NCBI GenBank assembly: GCA_045656345.1
Contig: JAZOQZ010000065.1
Location: 1 to 42,178, forward strand
Reading direction: 5' to 3'
Length of the DNA stretch: 42,178 bases
From: SIG452 sp045656345
GTDB lineage: Bacteria > Bacillota > Clostridia > UMGS1840
Below, in pieces: positions 33,200 to 42,178 of this stretch. Position 1 is the stretch's first letter, and each line of letters begins with the position of its first letter. Made by a program: the position numbers and the translations under genes. The notes beneath the pieces were generated by a model. That model was not told the DNA's origin. It ran no database searches and saw only the letters and a program-made list of their open reading frames with translations.

Positions 33200-36100
33200 T
33201 TGAAAATCGCATTGAAAAAACTATTATCATTCTGCCTGCTGCTTTCTATGCTGTGCAGTATGATGACAATTCCCGCTTACGCGGCAACCCCCACCTGGAC
33301 CGGTAAGTTCAGCTCTTTAGACGCTGCTTACAAAAACGGCTATGTGGGCGAGTACTACGGTTTAACCACCTTCACTAAATCTAACGGTACCGAATCGGTT
33401 GCCGGGGTTGACTATCAGGCAAGTGCCTCTAATCCCTTTGGTGCAGACGGTTCCTTCACCATGGTAGTGGGTGACTGGGGTTATTATGAAATCACCGCTC
33501 CCTACACTGGTGTGTATGCGCTGCAGATGTCCACAGGATGGATTGGCGGCGACGGCACTACCACCATTCACGTTACCACTGATGAAGATTATCTGGCTCA
33601 GTTCAACTTAAACTCCCCCAGCTGGAGTTCCGGTTGTAATCAGGACCAGCCCATCTATTTAAAAGAAGGTAAAAACATCATCAAAATTGAAGTGATGGGT
33701 AACAACAATGCAATTGTGAATGCATTGGATATGGGTCGACTGGACGCACAAGGCGCAGAATCCTCTTTAGACTTTTTACCCTTAGTAAAAAGCGTGGATT
33801 CTCCTGTGCAGATTCCCACTCCCACCCCCGTTCCTTCTCCCACTCCCGAACCCACTGAAGCACCTTTAACCTGGCCCGGTGCATACAGTGATCTGGGTGA
33901 TGCTTACAGAAACGGTTACACTTCCACCGTGGAAAATATCAAAGGTGCTATCCGCAACGGCGACGCTGCTGTTGCAGGTGTGGACTATCAGGCATCCTCC
34001 GGTGCTCCCTTTGCTGGCAACGGTGCTTTCACCATGATTGCTGGTGACTGGGCTTATATCACCGTTGATATGCCTTATACCGGTGTATATGCAATGCAGA
34101 TTCGCACCGATTGGTCAAACGGTACTCCCGTTAACTGGTATGTTACCACCGAAGATGGTTACGAAGCAACCTACAACATCACCTCCATGAGCTGGAGCTC
34201 CGGTTGTAAACAGGACCAGCCTATGTATCTGAAACAGGGTACCAACACCATTAAATTAGCATTAAACGGCAGCTACAATGCAACCGTTTCTTCTATCGAC
34301 TTCGGTCGTCTGGATGCTACCAGCGCAGAAAAATCTTTAGATTTTCTGCCCTTTGTAAAAGTGACCGGCGCTCCCGAAGCTACCCCCACTCCCACTCCGG
34401 CACCCACTCCTACTCCCGTTCCCCAGGAAATTACCAAATGGATTGGTAACGTAAAAGCAGAACCTGCTTTCAACGGTTACATCGGCGGTTTCGGAATGGA
34501 TGCGATTACCGGAGATGTGAACATGGATGAAACCCACTTAAGCGGTGCTGATTTCACCATGGTAAACGGAGAATATGCAACCTACACCTTCAACGCTCCT
34601 TATACCGGTGTGTATGGTATGCAGCTGTTGGTTAAAGCCATCGGCGGCAACACCACCATTCGTGTGACCAGCGGTGACTATTATGCAGATTATTATCTGA
34701 CTCAGACCGGTTGGACCAACGGTCCCATGTATCAGGACCAGCCCTTGTACTTTGTGGAAGGTGCCAACACTCTGAAAATTGAAAATATCGGAACCTATTC
34801 CGTTATGCTTTCCGAAACCGACTTCGGTCGTCTGGACAAAGCGGGATACGATTCCACTGATTATATGCAGTTTGTGAAGAAAGTGGCAGACATTCCCGTG
34901 GCAACTCCCGAACCTACCGTTGCTCCCACCACTGCGCCCACTGCAACTCCCGTTCCCACTGCAAAACCCACTCCCACACCCACTCCTACTCCGAATATTA
35001 CCGATTCTGAGTATATGATTATCACCGAAGCAGAAAGCTACACCTCTGCAAGCGGTGTTTCCAATACTACTTATGACGGCGCAACTGTAATCAGTGCTGC
35101 CAACGAATCCACCTCTACCTACACCGTTACCGTTCCCGATACCGGCGTATACAACCTGTACTTAAGAGGTGCCGCATGGAAAGACGTTTCTGTTGACATC
35201 ACTGTTGACGGCAACTATCTGTCTTATGAAACCATGCATTTCAATGTGCCGAAGGATTCTACCTATCCCACACTGAATGAAAAAATTTGTTCCTTAAATT
35301 TAACTGCAGGTACTCACACCATCAGCTTTACCTATTTCACTGATGTGTTCTACTTTGATGCGTTCCGTCTGGAAAACACCAGCAGCAGAACCTACCATCT
35401 GCTCTATGGATTCAAAGATGCAACCACCTCCCAGGAAGCTTACAATATCTTATTAGAACATGGTTCCTTAATCGATATTGATGCAGCGGCTGACACTTCC
35501 GATTTATTCTATCCGGAAATGTCCTTCTGGCCCATGGTTGGCAAAAACTTTGATTCTTTAGATGATATGCTTGCAGCATACAATGATGTTATCGCTGACG
35601 AAGCATCCAATCCCACTGTGAAGTTGTATAATTCTTCCAACGCCCTGGTTAGCGAATTGCCGATTGGCTCTGCAAGAATGATTATCAATACCTCCAATAT
35701 GCCTGCAAACTCCACCGTTGTTGTGGCAGAATATCAAGGCAGCAAAATGGTTGGTAACTTAAGCACCTTAAAGAGCACTTCTACCACCGTTACCTGCAAT
35801 TTAACCGGTTTAACCGCACAGAGTAAGGTTAAAATTATGGTATTCTCCGATTTAGCGGAAGCACAGCCCTATTCTTCCACCGGCGTATACAAAGATATTT
35901 ATGTGGCAACTACCGGTAAATCTTCCAATGACGGTTTAACTCCCGAAACTCCGGTAGCAACTGTTGCACAGGCATTAACCAAAGTAAAATCCTACAACGC
36001 TTCCATGACCGGCGATATCGTGGTGCATGTTGCTCCCGGTGTATACCGCAGCAACACCACCATTGCAATTGACCAGAACATGGGCGGTATGAACGGTTAC

Positions 36101-37777
36101 AAAGTTATCATCAAAGCAGAAGATCCCGATAACCGTCCCATTTTATCCGGTGGGGAACCCTTAACCGGTAAATGGAGCAAGGTTTCCGGCGAAGAATACT
36201 GGGTAGCTTCTACCACCACCCGTGAAACAAGAGCACTGTATGTAAACGGTTATCAGGCAACCTTAGCAAGAAGTGACGTTTGGTACACCGGAAAAGACTT
36301 TATCGTACCTGAAAATCCCCAGAATGACGTGCACGTTGCAGACGGTTTTGTGGTAGATATCGAAAGATGGGATACCACCTTCCCCAGAACTCTGGGAGAT
36401 GATACCAGATTGCAGGTTGTATTCCAGAAAAACTGGGCAAACCATCGTTTCCCCGTGGAAAAAATCACCTACGGCGATTACTATGGTTATGAACACGCGT
36501 ACATCTACATTCCGTTCCCCAAATATCACATCTTCGTAAATGATGATGCCACCACTTCTACCATTCAGCCCACCGGTTCCTTCTATTTGGAAAACTCTAT
36601 GGACCTGCTGGATGCTCCCGGTGAATTCTTCTTTGATAAAGATGCCCGTAAGATGTACTATTATCCCTATGCAGAAGAAGATATGACCACTGCAGAAACC
36701 TACTGCGCAATTACCGACGGACTGATGACCGTTACCGGTGTGAGTGCAACCAACAAAGTTACCAACATCGAGTTTGACGGTATCTCCTTCCGCTACGGTG
36801 CTTATGATGATGCAACCACCAACGGTGTAGCATTCAATCAGGCAGACGATATGCGTGTGGGTGGCGAAATCTGGTACGGAAGCTATATGTTCCCGGCACA
36901 GGTTACCTTAAAATATGCAGATAGCGTGGTATTTAAAAACTGCGAATTTGCAAACTTAGGCTCCAGTGCAGTCCTCTTTGAAGAAGGCGACACCAACTGC
37001 CGTGTAACCGGAAGCTCCTTCCACGATATTTCCGGTACCGGTGTGGTAGTGGGTAACTTCTTACACGATAGAAACATGGATGCTTCCAAACAGCGTTCTA
37101 CCCACATTGAAGTGGATAACAACATCTTCCGCCGTTGTGCACAGGAATTCTTAGGTACCACCGCAATTGCGATGTACTATACCGGTGATTCCAAAGTTCA
37201 TCACAACGATATCGCTGATATGCCTTATACCGCAATCACTGTTGGTTGGGGTTGGGGTGCAGCACTTCCCGATGATTGCGGAAACAACGTAGTATCTTAT
37301 AACAAAATTGAAGATGTAATGCAGACCATGTATGACGGTTCTCAGATTTACACCGTTGGTTTGCAGGGTTACAACCAGATTAACGATAACTACTTTATCG
37401 ATCCGGGCGACCATTTAAGAGGCGGTCTGTACCTTGACCAGGCAACTCAGGATCTGTACTTCAGCGATAACGTATTTACCGATGCAAAACCCACCACTGA
37501 CCGTTGGTTATTTGCAAGAAGATACGTTCAGATTGAAAACTGTTACGGTTCTTATAACCATACTGACGGTAAAATGCCTTCCACCGGCGGTTCCTACGGT
37601 TTTGACAGCTCCGGTGTTACCATGGAAAACAATAACGTAAGCGTTACCTCCTGGTCCACTTCTGCACAGAGAATTATGTCTGAAGCAGGGGTGAAAGATG
37701 CCGATAAGGTAGCAGCTGTTGATTACTATCCGTCCTGGAGAACCATGCGTATGCTGGATGTTCCCGCAGAAGACTAA
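33200..37777 (+). CDS. Large secreted CBM/beta-helix protein (paralogue 3)
   Basis: The 1525-aa protein has a signal peptide (MKIALKKLLSFCLLLSMLCS, cleavage after AYA), two related A-type modules (about 30-203 and 225-392), a WGN-type module (about 410-565), three Pro/Thr linkers, a CBM6/35-like module (about 605-730), a helical spacer (LLYGFKDATTSQEAYNILLE), a sandwich domain ending KIMVFSDLAEAQPYS, and a beta-helix (about 897-1525) close to that of paralogue 2. GWGWG is near 1347, DGSQIYTVG near 1378 and RGGLYLDQ near 1407. It ends after YPSWRTMRMLDVPAED with no anchor. The start is a TTG at 33200, six bases after GAAGGAGGAG; the TTG at 33182 would overlap that site. Catalysis is inferred from the fold. 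Confidence 0.87.
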   Translation: MKIALKKLLSFCLLLSMLCSMMTIPAYAATPTWTGKFSSLDAAYKNGYVGEYYGLTTFTKSNGTESVAGVDYQASASNPFGADGSFTMVVGDWGYYEITAPYTGVYALQMSTGWIGGDGTTTIHVTTDEDYLAQFNLNSPSWSSGCNQDQPIYLKEGKNIIKIEVMGNNNAIVNALDMGRLDAQGAESSLDFLPLVKSVDSPVQIPTPTPVPSPTPEPTEAPLTWPGAYSDLGDAYRNGYTSTVENIKGAIRNGDAAVAGVDYQASSGAPFAGNGAFTMIAGDWAYITVDMPYTGVYAMQIRTDWSNGTPVNWYVTTEDGYEATYNITSMSWSSGCKQDQPMYLKQGTNTIKLALNGSYNATVSSIDFGRLDATSAEKSLDFLPFVKVTGAPEATPTPTPAPTPTPVPQEITKWIGNVKAEPAFNGYIGGFGMDAITGDVNMDETHLSGADFTMVNGEYATYTFNAPYTGVYGMQLLVKAIGGNTTIRVTSGDYYADYYLTQTGWTNGPMYQDQPLYFVEGANTLKIENIGTYSVMLSETDFGRLDKAGYDSTDYMQFVKKVADIPVATPEPTVAPTTAPTATPVPTAKPTPTPTPTPNITDSEYMIITEAESYTSASGVSNTTYDGATVISAANESTSTYTVTVPDTGVYNLYLRGAAWKDVSVDITVDGNYLSYETMHFNVPKDSTYPTLNEKICSLNLTAGTHTISFTYFTDVFYFDAFRLENTSSRTYHLLYGFKDATTSQEAYNILLEHGSLIDIDAAADTSDLFYPEMSFWPMVGKNFDSLDDMLAAYNDVIADEASNPTVKLYNSSNALVSELPIGSARMIINTSNMPANSTVVVAEYQGSKMVGNLSTLKSTSTTVTCNLTGLTAQSKVKIMVFSDLAEAQPYSSTGVYKDIYVATTGKSSNDGLTPETPVATVAQALTKVKSYNASMTGDIVVHVAPGVYRSNTTIAIDQNMGGMNGYKVIIKAEDPDNRPILSGGEPLTGKWSKVSGEEYWVASTTTRETRALYVNGYQATLARSDVWYTGKDFIVPENPQNDVHVADGFVVDIERWDTTFPRTLGDDTRLQVVFQKNWANHRFPVEKITYGDYYGYEHAYIYIPFPKYHIFVNDDATTSTIQPTGSFYLENSMDLLDAPGEFFFDKDARKMYYYPYAEEDMTTAETYCAITDGLMTVTGVSATNKVTNIEFDGISFRYGAYDDATTNGVAFNQADDMRVGGEIWYGSYMFPAQVTLKYADSVVFKNCEFANLGSSAVLFEEGDTNCRVTGSSFHDISGTGVVVGNFLHDRNMDASKQRSTHIEVDNNIFRRCAQEFLGTTAIAMYYTGDSKVHHNDIADMPYTAITVGWGWGAALPDDCGNNVVSYNKIEDVMQTMYDGSQIYTVGLQGYNQINDNYFIDPGDHLRGGLYLDQATQDLYFSDNVFTDAKPTTDRWLFARRYVQIENCYGSYNHTDGKMPSTGGSYGFDSSGVTMENNNVSVTSWSTSAQRIMSEAGVKDADKVAAVDYYPSWRTMRMLDVPAED
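33815..33865 (+). repeat. Pro-Thr linker between A-type modules
   Basis: Seventeen codons, PTPTPVPSPTPEPTEAP, join the first and second A-type modules of paralogue 3. Confidence 0.75.
34379..34423 (+). repeat. Pro-Thr linker before the WGN-type module
   Basis: Fifteen codons, ATPTPTPAPTPTPVP, join the second A-type module and the WGN-type module of paralogue 3. Confidence 0.75.
34901..34993 (+). repeat. Pro-Thr linker before the CBM6/35-like module
   Basis: About 31 codons rich in Pro, Thr and Ala (ATPEPTVAPTTAPTATPVPT and on) precede the CBM6/35-like module of paralogue 3. The equivalent position is occupied by a linker in paralogues 2 and 4. Confidence 0.75.
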
Positions 37778-37797
37778 AACTTTTACCAAAAAATTCT

Positions 37798-37829
37798 CGG
37801 AATATGCCTTGCTCTCAAGGCATATTCCG
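37798..37829 (-). terminator. Strong 14-bp hairpin between paralogues 3 and 4
   Basis: CGGAATATGCCTTG pairs over 14 bp with CAAGGCATATTCCG around a four-base loop. The T run lies only on the minus-strand side (TTTTTT at 37788-37793), so it would act as a terminator for minus-strand transcripts; for the plus-strand message it is a strong hairpin followed by A residues, perhaps protecting the 3' end or partly ending the transcript. Confidence 0.55.
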
Positions 37830-37889
37830 GGAAAAAAATAGACCCACGAAAACAACAGTGTTTTTTCAACTTAAGGAGGGTTTAAAAAA

Positions 37890-40800
37890 ATGCAAACAAG
37901 CTTTCCAAAACTGCTTTCGCTTCTTTTGGTTTGCACCATGTTGGTAAGCATTTCGGCAGCAGTTGTGCCAACCGTTGCTTTTGCAGCCAACGAAGTTGTA
38001 TCCTACACTGATGCACCCTATGCAGGTGTGTATCAGGTAACCTCTGATAAAGCTGTTATTTTAACCAACGAAACCGGTCATACTGTTACCTTAAAAGCAG
38101 GTGTTGCCAATTACTTCTACCTGATTAAAGGCAATAACAACATTACCAAGAGTGTTGCATCAGCAAACTTAACCTTTACTGCATTAGACGGCAATGGTCT
38201 GGATTACATCAACAAAGTTAATATGACCAAAGAACCCATCCTTCCCGGTGATACCGGCGATACGGTTGCCGGCTTTAGTTATGTGACTTTGGCACCCGGT
38301 GCAAAACACACCGCAACCTATACTCCGAATGTAATCGACGCAGGTCTTGCATATCCCTACATTGCTTCTGTGTCAGGTGCAGGTAACTCTGTAAGAGTGA
38401 CCACCGATACCGGTTACTATGCAGACATTTATCTTGCTTATAACTATAGCTCTTCTGCATGGGGCGATGCAAATCGTCAGGATCCTGAAATGCTCTATGT
38501 AAGAGACGGCGCACAGGAAATTACCATTGAAAATATCGGTAGTTCCTCTGTTACGCTGTATTCTGTTGGAATTCGTACTACCGGTGTTTTAGCGGAAGCT
38601 GATTACTGGAAAGACCAGATGAATATGGCATCCTTGAAGGTTGTTCCCTACAGCCTCACTCCCGAACCCACTCCGGAACCGACTCCTGAAGTACTTACCG
38701 TGACCTACGAAGCACAATACGCAGGTGTGTATGCAGTTTCTTCCAACAAAGCGGTTACCTTAACCAACGAAACCGGTTCCGTGGCAGCATTAACTGCAGG
38801 CGCAACCAAATACATCTACTTAATCGCAGGGGAAAACAAAATTACCACCACCGATCTTAGCGCAGAATTAACCTTTACCGCTTTGGAAGACAACGGTAAA
38901 GCGTACTTCAATCAGGTGAATATTCCCAAAGAACCCATTATCTCCGGTCAGGAAGATAAAGTTGCGGTAGCAATTTTAAAAACACTGGCTCCCGGAGAAA
39001 TCTATACCGCTACCTACACTCCTTCCAAAGGAATGAACGGTATCGTATATCCTTACATCGCTACTATGAACAATACGGCAGAAGGTACCTTAAGAGTTAC
39101 CTTCGATACCGGTTTCTATGCTGATATTTTCTATTCCCCGGAAACCAATGGCGGTTCCTGGGCTTGGAAAGATCTGGCGAAAACCGATCCCGAAATGGCG
39201 TATGTAAGAAATGGTGAAAATGTGATCACCATTGAAAACACCGGTTCCACCACTACCACGCTGTACACCATTGCGGTTCACAGTGCAGGGGAATTGGTTG
39301 GCAACTCAGCTTGGGATCCTCAGATGAAGATGACCGAGCTGAAAGTGGTTGAATATTCGGATGAACCCGAAGCAACTCCCACTCCCACACCCACTCCCAC
39401 TCCCACCCCGGTTCCGACTCCTGCTGCAGACTTTGTTACCTACACCTCTCTTTATGCAGGGGTGCACAAGGTAACTTCCGATAAAGCTGTTACTTTGACC
39501 GGCGAAACCGGTTCCGTTGCAACATTGGCAGCAAACGAAACCAAATACATCTACTTAATCGCAGGTGTCAACAAAATTGAAACCACCAACAAAAATGCAA
39601 ACTTAAGCTTTACAAACATAGAAGATAACGGCCTGGCATATATTGATCAGATTTCTGCTCCCTCTGTATGCTATGCTGTAGATCATACGCAGGCTGTTAA
39701 CAGCCTGATGGCTCTGGAATCCGGCGCATCTGTTACCGTAAAGGCAACTGTAGGCGCTACCGGTGCAGGGATTGTTTATCCGTATCTGAATGTTCAGGAT
39801 GACCTTCAGCATACCTTTACCATTTCGTCCGATACCGGCTTCTATGCAGAAATTACCAAAGATGCCACCGGCTGGCAGACTACCTGTTGGAAAGACGGTT
39901 CCGCCCAGCAGGATATGGAATTCTTATATGTAAGAGAAGGCGAAAATCAGATTACCATCACCAATACCGGTTCCAATACTGCAATCATCGGTTCCCTGCG
40001 TCTGTCTAAAACTGCAGAAACCGCAATCAAAGACCATGTAGTATGGGGTTCTCAGGTAAATCTGAAAAACTTAAAAACCCTGGAAGTTGATCTCCCCACT
40101 CCTACTGCTCCTCCCACTGCAACCTTCGCGCCGGTTGGCACCATCACTTACGATGCTCCCAGCGCAGGTATCTACCGTGTGGCTTCCAACAAGGCAGTAA
40201 CCTTAATCAACGAAACCGGTTCCACCGTAACCTTTTCCGGTAGCGGTATTGTGAAATATCTGTATATGATCAAAGGCGTGAACAACCTGAGCACCTCTGA
40301 TTTATCTGCAGATATTACCTTCAATGAATTAGATGCATTCGGCATGAATCATCTTTCCAAAATCGAAACTGCATTTACTGCATACGGCAGACAGCACGTT
40401 TCTGTTGCTGATATTCACAATTTTGTGGAAGCAGACGGCACCTATCAGACCGGGACCAATGAGAATGGTAAGTTTGTGAATCTGTCTCCCGGTGCTGCGA
40501 TTACTTATGAATTAACCATGTCGAAAGACGGGGCAGGTATCGTATATCCCTACCTGGGTGTGTTAGACGGTGTGGAAAACACCTTTGAAATCACCTCCGA
40601 TACCGGCTTCTATGCAGAAATTTTAAAACCTGTAAGCAGCGGTTCCTTCTGTTGGGCAGATGCCGACAGACAGGATATGGAATTCTTGTATGTAAGAGAA
40701 GGCAAGAACCTGATTACCATCAAAAATACCGGTGAATCCATTGCAACCGTGACCGCGCTTCGTCTCTCTATGACTGATGGGGAAGACGGTCTGGCAGACC

Positions 40801-42178
40801 ACGAAACCTGGGGTCCCCAGATGAACTTACAGAACCTGAAAGTGAACACCGGAGCATCATCCGCAGAACCCACCGCCACTCCGGCACCCGTTCTGCCCGA
40901 TGTTTCCAACACCAACTTATACACCGTAATCGAAGCAGAAACTGCAGGTACCTCTACTACCTACAACGGTAAAACCGCAGTGAAATTCGATAACGAACTG
41001 GCAACCACCGCAAGCTACACCATCACCGCAGAGGAAGAAACCGTTTACAATCTGTCTATGATCGGTGCAGCTTGGAAAGATGTTTCTTTCGACATCTATG
41101 TGGACGACACTTTATTGGATTATGCAACTATGCACTTTGATGGGGACAGAACTGACACTTATGCTTGGACATATCTCCAGGAAGAAGTGGCATCTTTGCA
41201 TCTGACAAAAGGTACTCATACCTTAAAATTCGTATTCTACTGTGACAGCTTCTATCTGGATGCTCTCGTTTTAGAAGATACCAACTCCATGGCTTACCAT
41301 CTGATTCACGACTTTAAGGATATTACCACCGCCCAAGGTGCATACGATCTTCTGAAAAGATACGGCGAAGCTGCCAATATTGATGTGGAAGCAGACACCG
41401 TAAATCATGTATATGCACCTATGTCCTTCTGGAATATGGTTGGTAAAAACTACGAAACTGCAGACGAAATGCTGGAAGCATACAACGAATGCATCGTAGA
41501 TCCCACCGTAATCGTGAAGAATTCTCTCGGTCAGGAAGTTAGCGAGCTGCCCGAAGGCACTGCTTATGTGTCTATGGATTGCATGAACATTCCTGCAGAA
41601 GTTTCCTTAATTGCAGCAGTTTACAATGGTAAACAGCTGGTAGCAGTAACTGCTATGACCAGAGAAGGTGGCTTGGCAAGTGCAGCGTTCACTGAACTTT
41701 CTGCAGGTTGTAACCTGAAAGTTCTGGCAATGACTGATTTAGCAGAAGCTGCTCCTTATGCAAAAGAAGTTTACGGCACTCCCTACCGTGAAATTTATGT
41801 TTCCACCAGCGGTAAATCTACCAACGCAGGTACCAAGGAAGCTCCCGTAAACAACTTAGCAAATGCGCTGAAAATTGTAAAAACCATCAATGCTGATATG
41901 ACCGGCGACATTATCATCAATGTGGCTCCCGGCACTTACAAAAGCTCCGTTTCCATTGATATTGATTCCACTATGGGCGGTAAAAACGGACATAAAGTTA
42001 TCATCCGTGCAGAAGATATGAACAATAAACCTGTTCTCTCCGGCGGTGAAGACTTAACCGGTAAATGGAGTAAGGTAGACGGCAAAAACTACTATGTAGC
42101 ATCCACCTCTACTCGTGAAACCAGAGCACTGTTTGTAAACGGCTATCAGGCTACCTTAGCAAGAACTGACGGTTGGTA
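37890..42178 (+). CDS. Large secreted repeat/CBM/beta-helix protein (paralogue 4), cut by window end
   Basis: The frame stays open to the last base, giving at least 1429 residues with the C-terminus missing. It has a signal peptide (MQTSFPKLLSLLLVCTMLVS, cleavage near VAFAA), four tandem modules of about 235-245 residues starting at about 37998, 38700, 39435 and 40143, each with an opening like Y-A-G-V-Y-x-V-x-S-x-K-A-V-x-L-x-x-E-T-G-S, and joined by short Pro/Thr linkers. A CBM6/35-like module follows (TNLYTVIEAETAG, about residue 1008), then the helical spacer (HDFKDITTAQGAYDLLKRYG), the sandwich domain ending KVLAMTDLAEAAPYA, and the beginning of the beta-helix (EIYVSTSGKSTNAG, about 1300 on). 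AAGGAGGG lies nine bases before the ATG. Confidence 0.86.
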   Translation, partial: MQTSFPKLLSLLLVCTMLVSISAAVVPTVAFAANEVVSYTDAPYAGVYQVTSDKAVILTNETGHTVTLKAGVANYFYLIKGNNNITKSVASANLTFTALDGNGLDYINKVNMTKEPILPGDTGDTVAGFSYVTLAPGAKHTATYTPNVIDAGLAYPYIASVSGAGNSVRVTTDTGYYADIYLAYNYSSSAWGDANRQDPEMLYVRDGAQEITIENIGSSSVTLYSVGIRTTGVLAEADYWKDQMNMASLKVVPYSLTPEPTPEPTPEVLTVTYEAQYAGVYAVSSNKAVTLTNETGSVAALTAGATKYIYLIAGENKITTTDLSAELTFTALEDNGKAYFNQVNIPKEPIISGQEDKVAVAILKTLAPGEIYTATYTPSKGMNGIVYPYIATMNNTAEGTLRVTFDTGFYADIFYSPETNGGSWAWKDLAKTDPEMAYVRNGENVITIENTGSTTTTLYTIAVHSAGELVGNSAWDPQMKMTELKVVEYSDEPEATPTPTPTPTPTPVPTPAADFVTYTSLYAGVHKVTSDKAVTLTGETGSVATLAANETKYIYLIAGVNKIETTNKNANLSFTNIEDNGLAYIDQISAPSVCYAVDHTQAVNSLMALESGASVTVKATVGATGAGIVYPYLNVQDDLQHTFTISSDTGFYAEITKDATGWQTTCWKDGSAQQDMEFLYVREGENQITITNTGSNTAIIGSLRLSKTAETAIKDHVVWGSQVNLKNLKTLEVDLPTPTAPPTATFAPVGTITYDAPSAGIYRVASNKAVTLINETGSTVTFSGSGIVKYLYMIKGVNNLSTSDLSADITFNELDAFGMNHLSKIETAFTAYGRQHVSVADIHNFVEADGTYQTGTNENGKFVNLSPGAAITYELTMSKDGAGIVYPYLGVLDGVENTFEITSDTGFYAEILKPVSSGSFCWADADRQDMEFLYVREGKNLITIKNTGESIATVTALRLSMTDGEDGLADHETWGPQMNLQNLKVNTGASSAEPTATPAPVLPDVSNTNLYTVIEAETAGTSTTYNGKTAVKFDNELATTASYTITAEEETVYNLSMIGAAWKDVSFDIYVDDTLLDYATMHFDGDRTDTYAWTYLQEEVASLHLTKGTHTLKFVFYCDSFYLDALVLEDTNSMAYHLIHDFKDITTAQGAYDLLKRYGEAANIDVEADTVNHVYAPMSFWNMVGKNYETADEMLEAYNECIVDPTVIVKNSLGQEVSELPEGTAYVSMDCMNIPAEVSLIAAVYNGKQLVAVTAMTREGGLASAAFTELSAGCNLKVLAMTDLAEAAPYAKEVYGTPYREIYVSTSGKSTNAGTKEAPVNNLANALKIVKTINADMTGDIIINVAPGTYKSSVSIDIDSTMGGKNGHKVIIRAEDMNNKPVLSGGEDLTGKWSKVDGKNYYVASTSTRETRALFVNGYQATLARTDGW
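37998..40850 (+). repeat. Four tandem copies of a module of about 240 residues
   Basis: Unit starts at about 37998, 38700, 39435 and 40143, spaced 702, 735 and 708 bp, all multiples of three. Each unit contains a sandwich beginning (Y)AG(V/I)(Y/H), a Y-L-I-x-G-x-N-x-I string, and a second half with S-x-D-T-G-(F/Y)-Y-A-(E/D)-I and Y-V-R-(E/D/N)-G. The copies differ throughout, so the duplication is not recent. Confidence 0.82.

Overview
The window looks like chromosome of a spore-forming member of the Clostridia, probably an uncultured gut or anaerobic-habitat lineage. The evidence is a SpoIIID homologue, a MinD/MgsA/ComEC/HolA/ComF housekeeping block, Gram-positive ribosome-binding sites, a MsmX-style sugar ABC transporter without its own ATPase, a YesMN-type two-component pair, and secreted proteins with PT-rich linkers and one SLH anchor. 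No transposase, integrase, CRISPR array or rRNA was seen. The genus cannot be named from the sequence alone.

Layout. (1) 1-365: a tRNA-Pro(CGG) gene on the minus strand with promoter and terminator, beside a roughly 95-bp direct repeat carrying the truncated 3' end of the same tRNA. (2) 489-8128: tightly packed minus-strand housekeeping genes, in transcription order queT-like, ywlG, vanZ-like, then (own promoter) minD, mgsA, comEC, holA, an AEC transporter and comF. (3) 8276-10804: spoIIID, and a secreted BspA-type leucine-rich-repeat protein with its own promoter and terminator. (4) 10954-15869: a minus-strand operon of a cytoplasmic GH123/DUF4091-like enzyme, an AraC-type response regulator and a YesM-type histidine kinase. 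(5) 15870-16481: a 612-bp divergent control region with repeated AAAAGCAGATTTT-like motifs next to both promoters. (6) 16482-42178 and beyond: more than 25 kb on the plus strand only, with two ABC permeases, a lipoprotein binding protein and five very large secreted proteins, the last cut by the window end.

The large secreted proteins are the main feature. Four of them (20567, 28507, 33200, 37890) carry the same right-handed beta-helix cassette, similar in style to GH141-type enzymes; in the last only the start of the cassette is inside the window. The cassette is joined to different sets of carbohydrate-binding-like modules through Pro/Thr linkers. A fifth (24683) is made almost only of binding-like modules. 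Only the first beta-helix protein keeps recognisable SLH modules.

Working model (inference): surface and secreted proteins bind and cut a complex glycan, the ABC transporter imports the products, the cytoplasmic GH123-like enzyme processes them, and the two-component system controls both divergent units through the repeated motif. The substrate is unknown. GH123 enzymes act on beta-GalNAc and characterised GH141 enzymes act on fucose- or xylan-containing polymers, so a host or plant glycan is possible but not shown.
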